Shown here: piece by piece, positions 1 through 7,602 of the stretch
Layout: every line of letters begins with the position of its first letter
How positions within the stretch are numbered: the stretch's first letter is position 1
Source: an uncultured Clostridia bacterium
GTDB lineage: Bacteria; Bacillota; Clostridia; Christensenellales; Borkfalkiaceae
DNA: 64,000 nt
Reading direction: 5' to 3'
Assembly: GCA_934796775.1 (NCBI GenBank)
Contig: CAKVPH010000001.1
Coordinates: 229,743-293,742, forward strand
The notes under the pieces: model-generated
What the model was told of the DNA's origin: nothing
Databases searched by the model: none
Seen by the model: only the letters and a program-made list of their open reading frames with translations
Made by a program: the position numbers and the translations under genes

Positions 1-196
1 AGGTATAACTGCCGCCAAGGCTTTTTACAATATCAGCCATGGCGCAAACGTCTTTTATACGAGGTGCTTTTTTTAAAAAAATCTTAGTAGGAAACGCAAG
101 CGAAGATGCAATTATGGGTAAACACGCATTTTTTGCGGGAGAAATATTTACCTTTCCAAAAATCTTATTTCCGCCTTCGATTATAAAACTTTCCAT
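1..196 (-). CDS. murA: UDP-N-acetylglucosamine 1-carboxyvinyltransferase MurA, N-terminal part
   Basis: Only the first 65 codons are in the window; the gene runs off the left edge. MurA transfers enolpyruvate to UDP-GlcNAc, the first committed step of peptidoglycan synthesis in the cytoplasm. The N-terminus reads MESFIIEGGNKIFGKVNIS followed by PAKNACLPIIASSL. This matches the family start (I-x-GG-x-x-L-x-G-x-V-x-x-S-G-A-KN-A-x-LPI), including the conserved Lys-Asn pair. The ATG at 196 gives exactly the expected family N-terminus. It lies 76 nt after ftsW on the same strand, so murA sits where murG is usual in dcw clusters. No normal ribosome-binding site is visible. The start codon directly follows the U-run of a terminator-like hairpin (197-230). 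Confidence 0.9.
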   Translation of the reverse strand, partial: MESFIIEGGNKIFGKVNISPAKNACLPIIASSLAFPTKIFLKKAPRIKDVCAMADIVKSLGGSYT

Positions 197-230
197 AAAA
201 AACCGCCGTACACACTCATAGTATGTCGGC
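197..230 (-). terminator. Terminator-like hairpin abutting the murA start codon
   Basis: On the minus strand GCCGACATAC (230-221) pairs with GTGTGTACGGC (215-205) with one bulged A and a five-base loop. GG and six U follow, and the AUG of murA comes next. It looks like the intrinsic terminator of the murE-ftsW unit, but its U-run touches the next gene's start. The only purine-rich sequence before the AUG (GGCGG) lies at the 3' base of the stem. It may therefore also act as an attenuator or sequester ribosome binding. Confidence 0.6.
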
Positions 231-271
231 AGTCATAATTATGTTAAAAATTCGGTAAAATTTCTTAAATT

Positions 272-1429
272 TTAAAACTTTTTACGAAATCGTTTTTTAG
301 CTGAAAAAAGTCGATTTTCACCCAAAACAACTTGTTTTCCATCTTGCGCCGAAATGTTATTTACCACTCCGAACGCCGCCATAAAAGCCATGATTTGAGT
401 GTTTCCGCTGCTAACCAGCGGGAACGGAATTCCCGTAGGCGGAATGCTTCCCGTAACGACGAGAGCGTTGACAGCCGTTTGAACAATAAATACCGAAGCT
501 ATTCCTACACAGAGCAAGTATCCGAAAAAATTACCGCAATTTTTACCTGCGCGAATTATCCTGTAAGATAAAACAAGGCACACGGTTAAAAGAATAATTA
601 TTCCGAAAAAGCCCGTCTCTTCACCTATTATCGATAAAATAAAATCACTTTCGGCAAAAGGCAGAAACCGAAGTTTTTGTCTGGAATTAAATATTCCTAC
701 GCCAAAGAATCCGCCTGAGCCTAATGCGTACAATGATTGTAAAAGCTGATATCCCTCGCCTTTAGGCGATGAAAACGGATCTAAAAATGCGGCAAATCTT
801 TTCAGTCTGTAAGGTTCTGCAATTATCAAAACCGGAATTGCAGCAAGAACCGGAAGCAGAATATATACAAAATTTTTAAGCGGAACGCCTGCGATAAAAA
901 GCATTATCAACATTACCGCCCCCATGCAAACCGTAACAGACATGTTTGGTTCTGCAATAATTAAAAGGCAAAACAGACCTCCCGCAATAACTACCGGCAA
1001 AAACCCCTTAAAAGTTTTTGCTCGAGACATATCTGACGAAAAATACATTGCGGTAAACAGAACAAAGGCAAATTTTGCAAGTTCCGAAGGCTGCATTGTA
1101 AAACTACCTATTCCTACCCATCTTTTTGCACCGTACACTTCTTTGCCGAGAGGCGTTAAAACAAGTCCCAAAAGTACGGCGCTTATTATATAAAAAACAA
1201 TATAAAATTTTTTTAGTTTTCTGTAATCAATGATTGAAAACGCAACGTAAACCGCTATTCCTATAACATAACCGATAATCTGTTTTTTAAAAAAGAAAAA
1301 TTTATCGCCATACGTTTTTTCAGCCGTATAATACGAAGCAGAATAAACGAATAGCGCACCGGTAAGCATCAAAAACAACACGCATAGAGAAATAAGCGGA
1401 TCTGTTTTTATTCTTTTCGGCTTATTCAC
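272..1429 (-). CDS. ftsW: Cell-division lipid II polymerase FtsW (SEDS family)
   Basis: Polytopic membrane glycosyltransferase that polymerises lipid II at the division septum together with a class B PBP. Visible SEDS signatures are GAKRWVGIG then QPSELAK (about residues 113-119), the DPFSSPKGEGYQLLQSLYA block, and ESDFILSIIGEE with the catalytic Asp near residue 262. The C-terminal motif reads PFPLVSSGNTQ where many family members have a PLISYGGSS-type sequence. I choose GTG at 1429 because it overlaps the murD stop by 8 nt (GTGAATAA), which suggests translational coupling. A longer version from TTG at 1459 has no ribosome-binding site. Last gene of the murE-mraY-murD-ftsW unit; about 385 residues, the usual length. 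Confidence 0.93.
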   Translation of the reverse strand: MNKPKRIKTDPLISLCVLFLMLTGALFVYSASYYTAEKTYGDKFFFFKKQIIGYVIGIAVYVAFSIIDYRKLKKFYIVFYIISAVLLGLVLTPLGKEVYGAKRWVGIGSFTMQPSELAKFAFVLFTAMYFSSDMSRAKTFKGFLPVVIAGGLFCLLIIAEPNMSVTVCMGAVMLIMLFIAGVPLKNFVYILLPVLAAIPVLIIAEPYRLKRFAAFLDPFSSPKGEGYQLLQSLYALGSGGFFGVGIFNSRQKLRFLPFAESDFILSIIGEETGFFGIIILLTVCLVLSYRIIRAGKNCGNFFGYLLCVGIASVFIVQTAVNALVVTGSIPPTGIPFPLVSSGNTQIMAFMAAFGVVNNISAQDGKQVVLGENRLFSAKKRFRKKF

Positions 1430-2981
1430 GTTCGTCTGTTCCGTCTGCCGAATAATCAAAAACTTCGTTTAAATTTTCGTCGTCATCAGTCTTTCCGATT
1501 TGATCTTCGATATACGTTACGGTAGATTGTTCCGCTAAATGTTCTTCTCTCTCGCTTATTTTTTGTTGTTTTATCTCTTCGTTCGTTACTTTTTCTTCAT
1601 TATCATCCGTAATCTTTACCGATTTTTTATCAAAAGATATATATTCATTTATAATCTCGGTAAATCTTTCGCCTCGTTTTGCAAAATTTTCAAATTCATC
1701 TAAACTCGAACATGCAGGGCTTAAAAGCACTATATCTCCGCACTCTGCTGTTTTGCAGGCGGCTTTAACGGCGCAATCGAACGAATCGCAAATAAACAAA
1801 TTTTTAAGCTTTGCATCTAAAGCATACTCGAACAAAGTTATTTTTGATTTACCGAAAAATACAATGGCTTTAACTTTATCGCTTTTTTTAATTTCTTCAA
1901 AAAACTCGGGATATCCGGCTCCTTTATCTAACCCGCCGATAAGTAGAATCTGATTTTGGCCGAAAGTCTGAACAGCTTTAAGCGCAGAATCGGGGTTAGT
2001 GGCTTTAGAATCGTCTACATACGTTATTCCGTTGTATTCATTAACTATTTCCTGCCTGTGTTTTACGCCCTTAAAATCGCAAATTGCAGCGGCAATTATA
2101 TCGGTCTTTACGCCCGCTAATTTTGCGGCGCATACGGCGGCAAGAACGTTCTCCTCGTTATGTCTGCCCTTCAGCTTTAAATTACCTCTGTCGGCTATTT
2201 TTTCTTCTTTATAATATAATATACCATCACGAAAATACGCTCCGTTTGTCTGCCGCTCCGTTGAAAAATATATTTTTTTTGCACGGGTATTTTCACCGAA
2301 AGATTTTACCGTTTCGTCATCTGCGTTTAATACCGCGTATTCGCTTTCGTTCATATTCTGCAAAATTTTTGATTTTAAATAAACGTAATTTTTCATATTA
2401 TAATGCCGTTCAAGATGATCGGGCGTTACGTTTAAAATACACGCTATATGCGGAGTGAATTTTTTTGTTGTTTCAAGCTGAAAACTTGAAACTTCTACCA
2501 CGGCAATTGTTTTTTCGTCGGTTTGTCCGTCGTAAAAACAAAGCGGAGTTCCCGAATTTCCGGCACAAATATTTTTTAAGTTTGCTTTATTTAAAATCTC
2601 TTCAATAAGCGTACACGTAGTAGTTTTGCCGTTTGTACCTGTAACTGCTATTATAGGACTGTTACACAGCATATAACCGAGTTCAAGCTCTCCTATTATA
2701 TTTTTCTTGCATTTACTTGCAAAAATCGGAACTTCGCTGTCTATCGGAACGCCGGGACTTAATACAATCACGTCGGATTTTTTTATAGCTTCGTCTCTAT
2801 TACTTATGTCTATCTTGACAGCACCGAGACTTTCAAGTTCGTCCATTTTGTTTTTTGCGTTTAGAGACGGAGCATCGTCATAAATAAAACATTTTGCGTT
2901 TCGCTTTAACAATGCTTTAGTTGCATAAAATCCGCTTTCCGAAATACCGGCGATAAAAAACTTTGTTTTTAAAAAAAACAT
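1422..2981 (-). CDS. murD: UDP-N-acetylmuramoyl-L-alanine:D-glutamate ligase MurD
   Basis: Cytoplasmic ATP-dependent ligase that adds D-glutamate to UDP-MurNAc-L-Ala. It has an N-terminal Rossmann region beginning FFIAGISESGFYATKALL, the ATP-binding P-loop GTNGKTTT at 115-122, and the Mur ligase central and C-terminal domains (YVDDSKATNPDSALKA; LLSPACSSLDEFENFAKRG). The start has AGAGG five bases upstream. The protein is 519 residues, about 65 longer than usual. The surplus is a C-terminal acidic, low-complexity tail (from about residue 455, many E, D and K) whose last codons overlap ftsW. The tail carries no recognisable domain. One base separates the gene from mraY. Confidence 0.95.
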   Translation of the reverse strand: MFFLKTKFFIAGISESGFYATKALLKRNAKCFIYDDAPSLNAKNKMDELESLGAVKIDISNRDEAIKKSDVIVLSPGVPIDSEVPIFASKCKKNIIGELELGYMLCNSPIIAVTGTNGKTTTCTLIEEILNKANLKNICAGNSGTPLCFYDGQTDEKTIAVVEVSSFQLETTKKFTPHIACILNVTPDHLERHYNMKNYVYLKSKILQNMNESEYAVLNADDETVKSFGENTRAKKIYFSTERQTNGAYFRDGILYYKEEKIADRGNLKLKGRHNEENVLAAVCAAKLAGVKTDIIAAAICDFKGVKHRQEIVNEYNGITYVDDSKATNPDSALKAVQTFGQNQILLIGGLDKGAGYPEFFEEIKKSDKVKAIVFFGKSKITLFEYALDAKLKNLFICDSFDCAVKAACKTAECGDIVLLSPACSSLDEFENFAKRGERFTEIINEYISFDKKSVKITDDNEEKVTNEEIKQQKISEREEHLAEQSTVTYIEDQIGKTDDDENLNEVFDYSADGTDERE

Positions 2982-2982
2982 T

Positions 2983-3981
2983 TCAACCTCTTAAAACCGA
3001 AATTATACAAAGTATTCCCACAAGCAAAGTTACAAGCTTATAGGTAAAAACAATCTTGCTTTCGCTATGCCCCTTATATTCGAAATGGTGATGAAGCGGA
3101 GCCATTAAAAAAACTCTTTTACCTGTTTTTTTAAACCAGAATACCTGTACGATTACTGATATGCCGGACACAACGAACATTATGCCGAAAAACGGAATAA
3201 AAAAGGTATTTCCGCAAAAAATTGCAGCCGACGCAATAAATCCGCCAAGATATAACGAACCCGTATCCCCCATAAACACGCTTGCCGAAAAGGTATTATA
3301 TTGTAAAAATCCGATAAGCGCGCCCGCTTGCATTAAACAAAAAAATGCCACGTCTTCGCACTCGGCAGGCGAAACAAAATTGTTTTGAAAAATTATTACC
3401 TGCAAATTTATAAGAAAATAAAAGCACAATAAAACAACATAACTTACGCCGCCTGCCAAGCCGTCGAGTCCGTCTGTTAAATTTACACAATTTGTGGTTG
3501 CAATAAATACAAAAAAAATCAAAATCGAGCCAAATATACCCAAGTCGTAATATTTATTTACAAACGGTATAAAAAAATCCGTATAACCCCTTAAATAAGT
3601 AAAAACAGAAATCACCAGCGCAATCGCACATTGAAAAAGCAGCTTTTGTTTTGCCGTAAGACCTTCGTTCTTGCCGCCTTTTATTTTTATAAAATCGTCT
3701 AAAAAACCTACGACAAGATAAGCAAAAGCAACCGCCGCAAGGACTTTTGAAAGCACTCCGTGCTTTTGTGAAAAAACAAAATAGCAAAAAAAGGCGGATA
3801 AAGCAAAAATCAATCCGCCCATGGTCGTAGTTCCCGCTTTTCCTGCGTGATTATCTACGTAACCTAAAATGTTCTGTCCTGCTTTCAGTTTTTTCAAAAG
3901 CGGAATAATTACCGCACCTAAACTTACGCTTATAACTATCGAAAAAAAGAAAGCTATTAAATCATGTTTAACGTTTGTCAT
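2983..3981 (-). CDS. mraY: Phospho-N-acetylmuramoyl-pentapeptide transferase MraY
   Basis: Integral membrane enzyme that transfers phospho-MurNAc-pentapeptide to undecaprenyl phosphate, making lipid I. Diagnostic motifs are the DDFIK magnesium-binding aspartates (about 95-99), NLTDGLDGLAGG (about 167-178) and the C-terminal PLHHHFE histidines. About ten hydrophobic segments are present. I start at ATG 3981 (MTNVKHDLIAFFFS), giving 332 residues, typical for MraY. It is preceded by GTGGA and overlaps the murE end by 14 nt. An upstream in-frame start at 4017 would add 12 basic residues inside murE. murF, normally between murE and mraY, is absent here. Confidence 0.95.
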   Translation of the reverse strand: MTNVKHDLIAFFFSIVISVSLGAVIIPLLKKLKAGQNILGYVDNHAGKAGTTTMGGLIFALSAFFCYFVFSQKHGVLSKVLAAVAFAYLVVGFLDDFIKIKGGKNEGLTAKQKLLFQCAIALVISVFTYLRGYTDFFIPFVNKYYDLGIFGSILIFFVFIATTNCVNLTDGLDGLAGGVSYVVLLCFYFLINLQVIIFQNNFVSPAECEDVAFFCLMQAGALIGFLQYNTFSASVFMGDTGSLYLGGFIASAAIFCGNTFFIPFFGIMFVVSGISVIVQVFWFKKTGKRVFLMAPLHHHFEYKGHSESKIVFTYKLVTLLVGILCIISVLRG

Positions 3982-5416
3982 ATTTTTCCACAAGCAACGC
4001 GCAAGCCGTTTCTTCATCAGAAAAAGTTCTTTTCGTTCCCATAACTTCCTGATAATTTTCTGCGCCCTTTCCGGCTATTAAAACGTAGTCTTCGGCACTT
4101 GCCAGACTTATACAATAATCGATAGCCTCTTTTCGGTCACGTATAGTTATATATTCATTAGTTACTTCTCTTATTCCGCTTTCAATCTGAGAAATTATCT
4201 CGTTTTCATCTTCAAAGCGCGGATTATCCGAAGTAATAACAGTAAAATCGGCTAATTTTCCGCTTATTCGCCCCATAATCGCCCGTTTGCCCGCATCTCG
4301 ATTGCCGCCGCAACCGAAAACGCAAAACAGTTTATTTTTACCTTTAACGACTTTTAAGGTTTTAAGCGCATTTTCCAAAGCTTCGGGCGTATGCGCGTAA
4401 TCTAAAAACACTTTCCCGTTTGTTGAAATTCTCTGCATGCGACCTTTTATCGGCTTTAAAGTCATAAGTTCATTCGCGATAAAATCGGTCTTTAAGCCGC
4501 AAAGTGCCAAAACCGTTGCCGCCGCAAGCGAATTATATACGTTAAAAACTCCCATAAGATTGCTCTTTATTTCGTATAAGCAATCAAATAAATTCAAAAG
4601 ATAAGTGGTGCCGTCAAAACTTTCGCGCACGTCTATTGCAAAGACGTCGGAAGGATTTAATAATCCGTAATTTATTGTTCCGCTCTTTCGGCTGAGCGCA
4701 ATAACTTTACCTAACGGATCATCGCTGTTTACTACCGCAAGACGCGCCCCGCGCGAAGTAAAAGCACTTGCTTTTACTTCGCGATATTTTTCTTCACTGC
4801 CAAAAAAATCAAGATGATCCCGAGCGCAATTTGTAAAAACAAGAATATCAAAGGTAAAATCTGCTTTGCCGTAATATATTGCATGGGCAGATAGTTCCAT
4901 ACATACCGCCTTTATTCCGTCATTTACCATATCGGCCAGGCATTTATATAAAAAAGGCGTATCGGGCGTCGTACAATCTGTGTTGATCTCTGTATTTTTA
5001 TACTTGACTTTTCCGGTTCCTATAATACCCGTACCGATTTTCGCGTCGTTTAACCCTTTTGCTATCATTTCACAAACCGAAGACTTTCCGTTAGTACCCA
5101 CAACGCCTATCGTCTTTAATTTTTTTTGTGGATAATCGTAAAATCTCTGCGTTATTTTACTCATGGCTTTTCTGACGTCTTTTACTATAATCTGTGAACA
5201 CGACAAATCAAGTTTCTGATCTGAAACAACGGCTACTGCACCTTTTTTTATTGCCAAAGGTGCAAAATCAGCTCCGTTTAACGAATTTCCGTTTATACAA
5301 AAAAATAAAGCGTTTGCTTCGCAATCTTTATGATCGCAGGCAAGCGACGCTATCTCGATTTTGTTGTCGCCTATTATTTCGCATTTCAAACCTTCCGTTA
5401 AGTACTCCAAATTCAT
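3968..5416 (-). CDS. murE: UDP-MurNAc-tripeptide synthetase MurE (meso-DAP type)
   Basis: Cytoplasmic ligase adding the third residue of the peptidoglycan stem peptide. It shows the ATP-binding loop GTNGKSS (107-113), the TTPDTPFLYK substrate loop, MELSAHA, and DYAHTPEAL in the C-terminal part. The DNPR motif at 397-400 is typical of enzymes that use meso-diaminopimelate rather than lysine. 482 residues, normal length. The ATG at 5416 has GGAG upstream. It is the first dcw gene after the sugar island, and terminator 5480-5507 separates it from the island. It therefore needs its own promoter; TATAAT at 5476-5471 is a candidate -10 without a convincing -35. Confidence 0.95.
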   Translation of the reverse strand: MNLEYLTEGLKCEIIGDNKIEIASLACDHKDCEANALFFCINGNSLNGADFAPLAIKKGAVAVVSDQKLDLSCSQIIVKDVRKAMSKITQRFYDYPQKKLKTIGVVGTNGKSSVCEMIAKGLNDAKIGTGIIGTGKVKYKNTEINTDCTTPDTPFLYKCLADMVNDGIKAVCMELSAHAIYYGKADFTFDILVFTNCARDHLDFFGSEEKYREVKASAFTSRGARLAVVNSDDPLGKVIALSRKSGTINYGLLNPSDVFAIDVRESFDGTTYLLNLFDCLYEIKSNLMGVFNVYNSLAAATVLALCGLKTDFIANELMTLKPIKGRMQRISTNGKVFLDYAHTPEALENALKTLKVVKGKNKLFCVFGCGGNRDAGKRAIMGRISGKLADFTVITSDNPRFEDENEIISQIESGIREVTNEYITIRDRKEAIDYCISLASAEDYVLIAGKGAENYQEVMGTKRTFSDEETACALLVEKYDKR

Positions 5417-5479
5417 GTTATTCTCCGATTTTACCTTAAGCGTCGTTATGCCGCCGATTTTAGTAATAACATTATAATA

Positions 5480-5507
5480 AAAATCACTCGCCGAAGCGGG
5501 TGATTTT
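5480..5507. terminator. Intrinsic terminator ending the sugar island
   Basis: Perfect 12-bp stem (5480-5491 with 5496-5507). Read on the minus strand the loop is UUCG closed by C-G, the classic extra-stable tetraloop, and the stem is followed by UUUUU. It lies just after the SGNH gene and before murE, so it should stop island transcription from entering the mur genes. The A/T flanks allow function in both directions. Confidence 0.88.
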
Positions 5508-5538
5508 ATGTCGATATATGTAGTTTTAAGTCATATGT

Positions 5539-7602
5539 TCAGGAGGGCAAGTTTATATCGGCTCTCGAAGGAGTCCTCTCTTTTTTAACAGGTTTTAAAG
5601 TCTTTTTATTTACACGAAGCTTTTTATCTGTTAATAAAAGGTTTGATAATGAAACAATGGCTTTTTTGCTTGATCTGAACAAAAATTCAATTTCGGTTAT
5701 ACTGCACGTCTCTTTAAAAGAAAGTTTTTTTGGTGAACCGTCGCATATAAATACATTTTTCAAATCGCAGCTTACATTTATTTCTTTTTCGGTTAAAGGA
5801 AAATTCGGCACAGTAACGTTATCCACCGTCATCTTATAACGATAGATATTTCCGTTTGCAAGCTTTAATATAACGCCCCAAAATCCGCACTTTGTTTTTG
5901 ACTTCAAAGTAAATTGCAGAAATTTATAGTCCGCAAGATGATTTTTGTGTCCGCAAAGACATATTTCGGGAGATACTCCGAAAAATTTATAGTCGGAAAG
6001 CAAGGGCTTTGATTCTACTATGATTTCTCCGTTACGGTGAACGCTTATTTCAGGCGATTTACAGCGATAAATTTTGCCCGCACTCCACACCGGAATTTTT
6101 CTGCAAAATCCCGCATCGTAGCCGAAATTATTTTCATAAACGGTTTTTGCGCCTTTGGTTAAATATGCAGGTGAAAAATAATAATCATTTGTAACAGCGC
6201 ATCTGTCGCTCCTGAATGAAAGTAACGGAGCTCCGTCTATGGTTCTTGCGTTGCAAAAATCCTGATATTGTAAAAACGCATAAGTCATTTTAGACGGCTT
6301 TTTTACGTCGGCACTGTAAAGTTCTATTTCATCGCGTGAAATTACCTTTGCATCTGCAGGATAATATTTCCCTTTTTCGCCGGCAATCGCGAATCCGCAA
6401 AGCGGAACGTTTACAAGCTGCGTTTCAACGTTTTTTATTTTTACAATCAATCTATCGTTTTTTACGGTCAAATCGCTTACTGACGGATATTTTTTTCTTC
6501 CGCCGCGAATACATTCACATATGCGCTCGGATACAAGAGCTTTATTCGTAGTGTGGATAGGATGAAAATATTCGTCGCCGTCAAGTTTAAGCCAACGCGG
6601 CTCTATATCGTAAATCGGAATATAGTATACGTTTTCACATTCGTCAGACAGGTCCTGAAGTGCTTCGTTTATATAAAGATATCCGTATCCGTCCCCGTAA
6701 GCATAATTTTCGGGAGCTATTCCAACAGTAACAAAAGGTGCGTTTCCGAATTGTTTGTGAATGTCTGTTATAATATGCGAAAGGCACTTTTTAAACGTCT
6801 GAGCGTAATTATAATCATATGCCGAACTTTCTCCCAGATACCAGACGCAACCGCTTAAAGATATGCCTTTTAACGGAGCAATCCTTTCGTTCCACATACA
6901 TGAAGTTTGAGTGAAATTTCTACCTCCGCATTGATTCCAGTTTTCTTTATCTACAAATCTGCATTCCTCTTTTAACGCCTTAACCAGATCCGTATCTGAG
7001 ATAAGCGTTTTTCTGTCGATATATGAATCTACGCTCAATCCGCCTGTAGCGGTATGAACCACACCTATAGGCACGCCCGTCCGTTGCCAAAGGTAAACTG
7101 CGAGCTGAACCGAAATAGCAGACGTTGCGCCTATTGCTTCGTCGGTACCCGGTCTCCATTTGCACAAAATGGGAAAATCGAATTGTTCATCGTAAGAACG
7201 AGTTAATTCTTCGGTTGAAGAAAAAGGCTTTTCATCTATAGATAATATTGAAATTTTGGCTTTTTTAGCCATTTCAATCCATCTGTCGGATTCTTCCACG
7301 GCAGATAGAACGTAGGACATATTCGACTGTCCCATAGTAATGTAAACGTCCCCGAATAAAACTCTCACGCTGATTTTATCCGATAAACTCTCTAAAATTA
7401 GTTCAAATTCGCTTTTATAATCGGAAACAGGCGGTAATTCGGCATAAATAACACCCTCTACGGGTGTTGTTATAACGGAATTGCAATAAAAGCCGCCCTT
7501 TAAGGTAACCTTAGTTTTTTCATCAGAATAACCTTTTATTATTACAGGTGCGTTTCTTTGAATTATTGCTCCGTTTGAAAAAAATTGATGTAATTTAAGC
7601 AT
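5539..7602 (-). CDS. SGNH-type carbohydrate esterase (sialate O-acetylesterase-like)
   Basis: 687-residue protein without a visible signal peptide. Residues 91-97 read GQSNMSY, the block I serine motif of the sialate O-acetylesterase (SASA, DUF303) family. WYLGESSAYD near 254-263 corresponds to the family WYQGESNA block, and HPIH at 347-350 may supply the catalytic histidine. Family members remove acetyl groups from sugars. The last 300 residues are beta-rich and unassigned. Its ATG overlaps the stop codon of the upstream DUF4838 gene (TAATG), so the two are translationally coupled. It is the last gene of the island. The precise substrate cannot be told from the sequence. Confidence 0.78.
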   Translation of the reverse strand: MLKLHQFFSNGAIIQRNAPVIIKGYSDEKTKVTLKGGFYCNSVITTPVEGVIYAELPPVSDYKSEFELILESLSDKISVRVLFGDVYITMGQSNMSYVLSAVEESDRWIEMAKKAKISILSIDEKPFSSTEELTRSYDEQFDFPILCKWRPGTDEAIGATSAISVQLAVYLWQRTGVPIGVVHTATGGLSVDSYIDRKTLISDTDLVKALKEECRFVDKENWNQCGGRNFTQTSCMWNERIAPLKGISLSGCVWYLGESSAYDYNYAQTFKKCLSHIITDIHKQFGNAPFVTVGIAPENYAYGDGYGYLYINEALQDLSDECENVYYIPIYDIEPRWLKLDGDEYFHPIHTTNKALVSERICECIRGGRKKYPSVSDLTVKNDRLIVKIKNVETQLVNVPLCGFAIAGEKGKYYPADAKVISRDEIELYSADVKKPSKMTYAFLQYQDFCNARTIDGAPLLSFRSDRCAVTNDYYFSPAYLTKGAKTVYENNFGYDAGFCRKIPVWSAGKIYRCKSPEISVHRNGEIIVESKPLLSDYKFFGVSPEICLCGHKNHLADYKFLQFTLKSKTKCGFWGVILKLANGNIYRYKMTVDNVTVPNFPLTEKEINVSCDLKNVFICDGSPKKLSFKETCSITEIEFLFRSSKKAIVSLSNLLLTDKKLRVNKKTLKPVKKERTPSRADINLPS

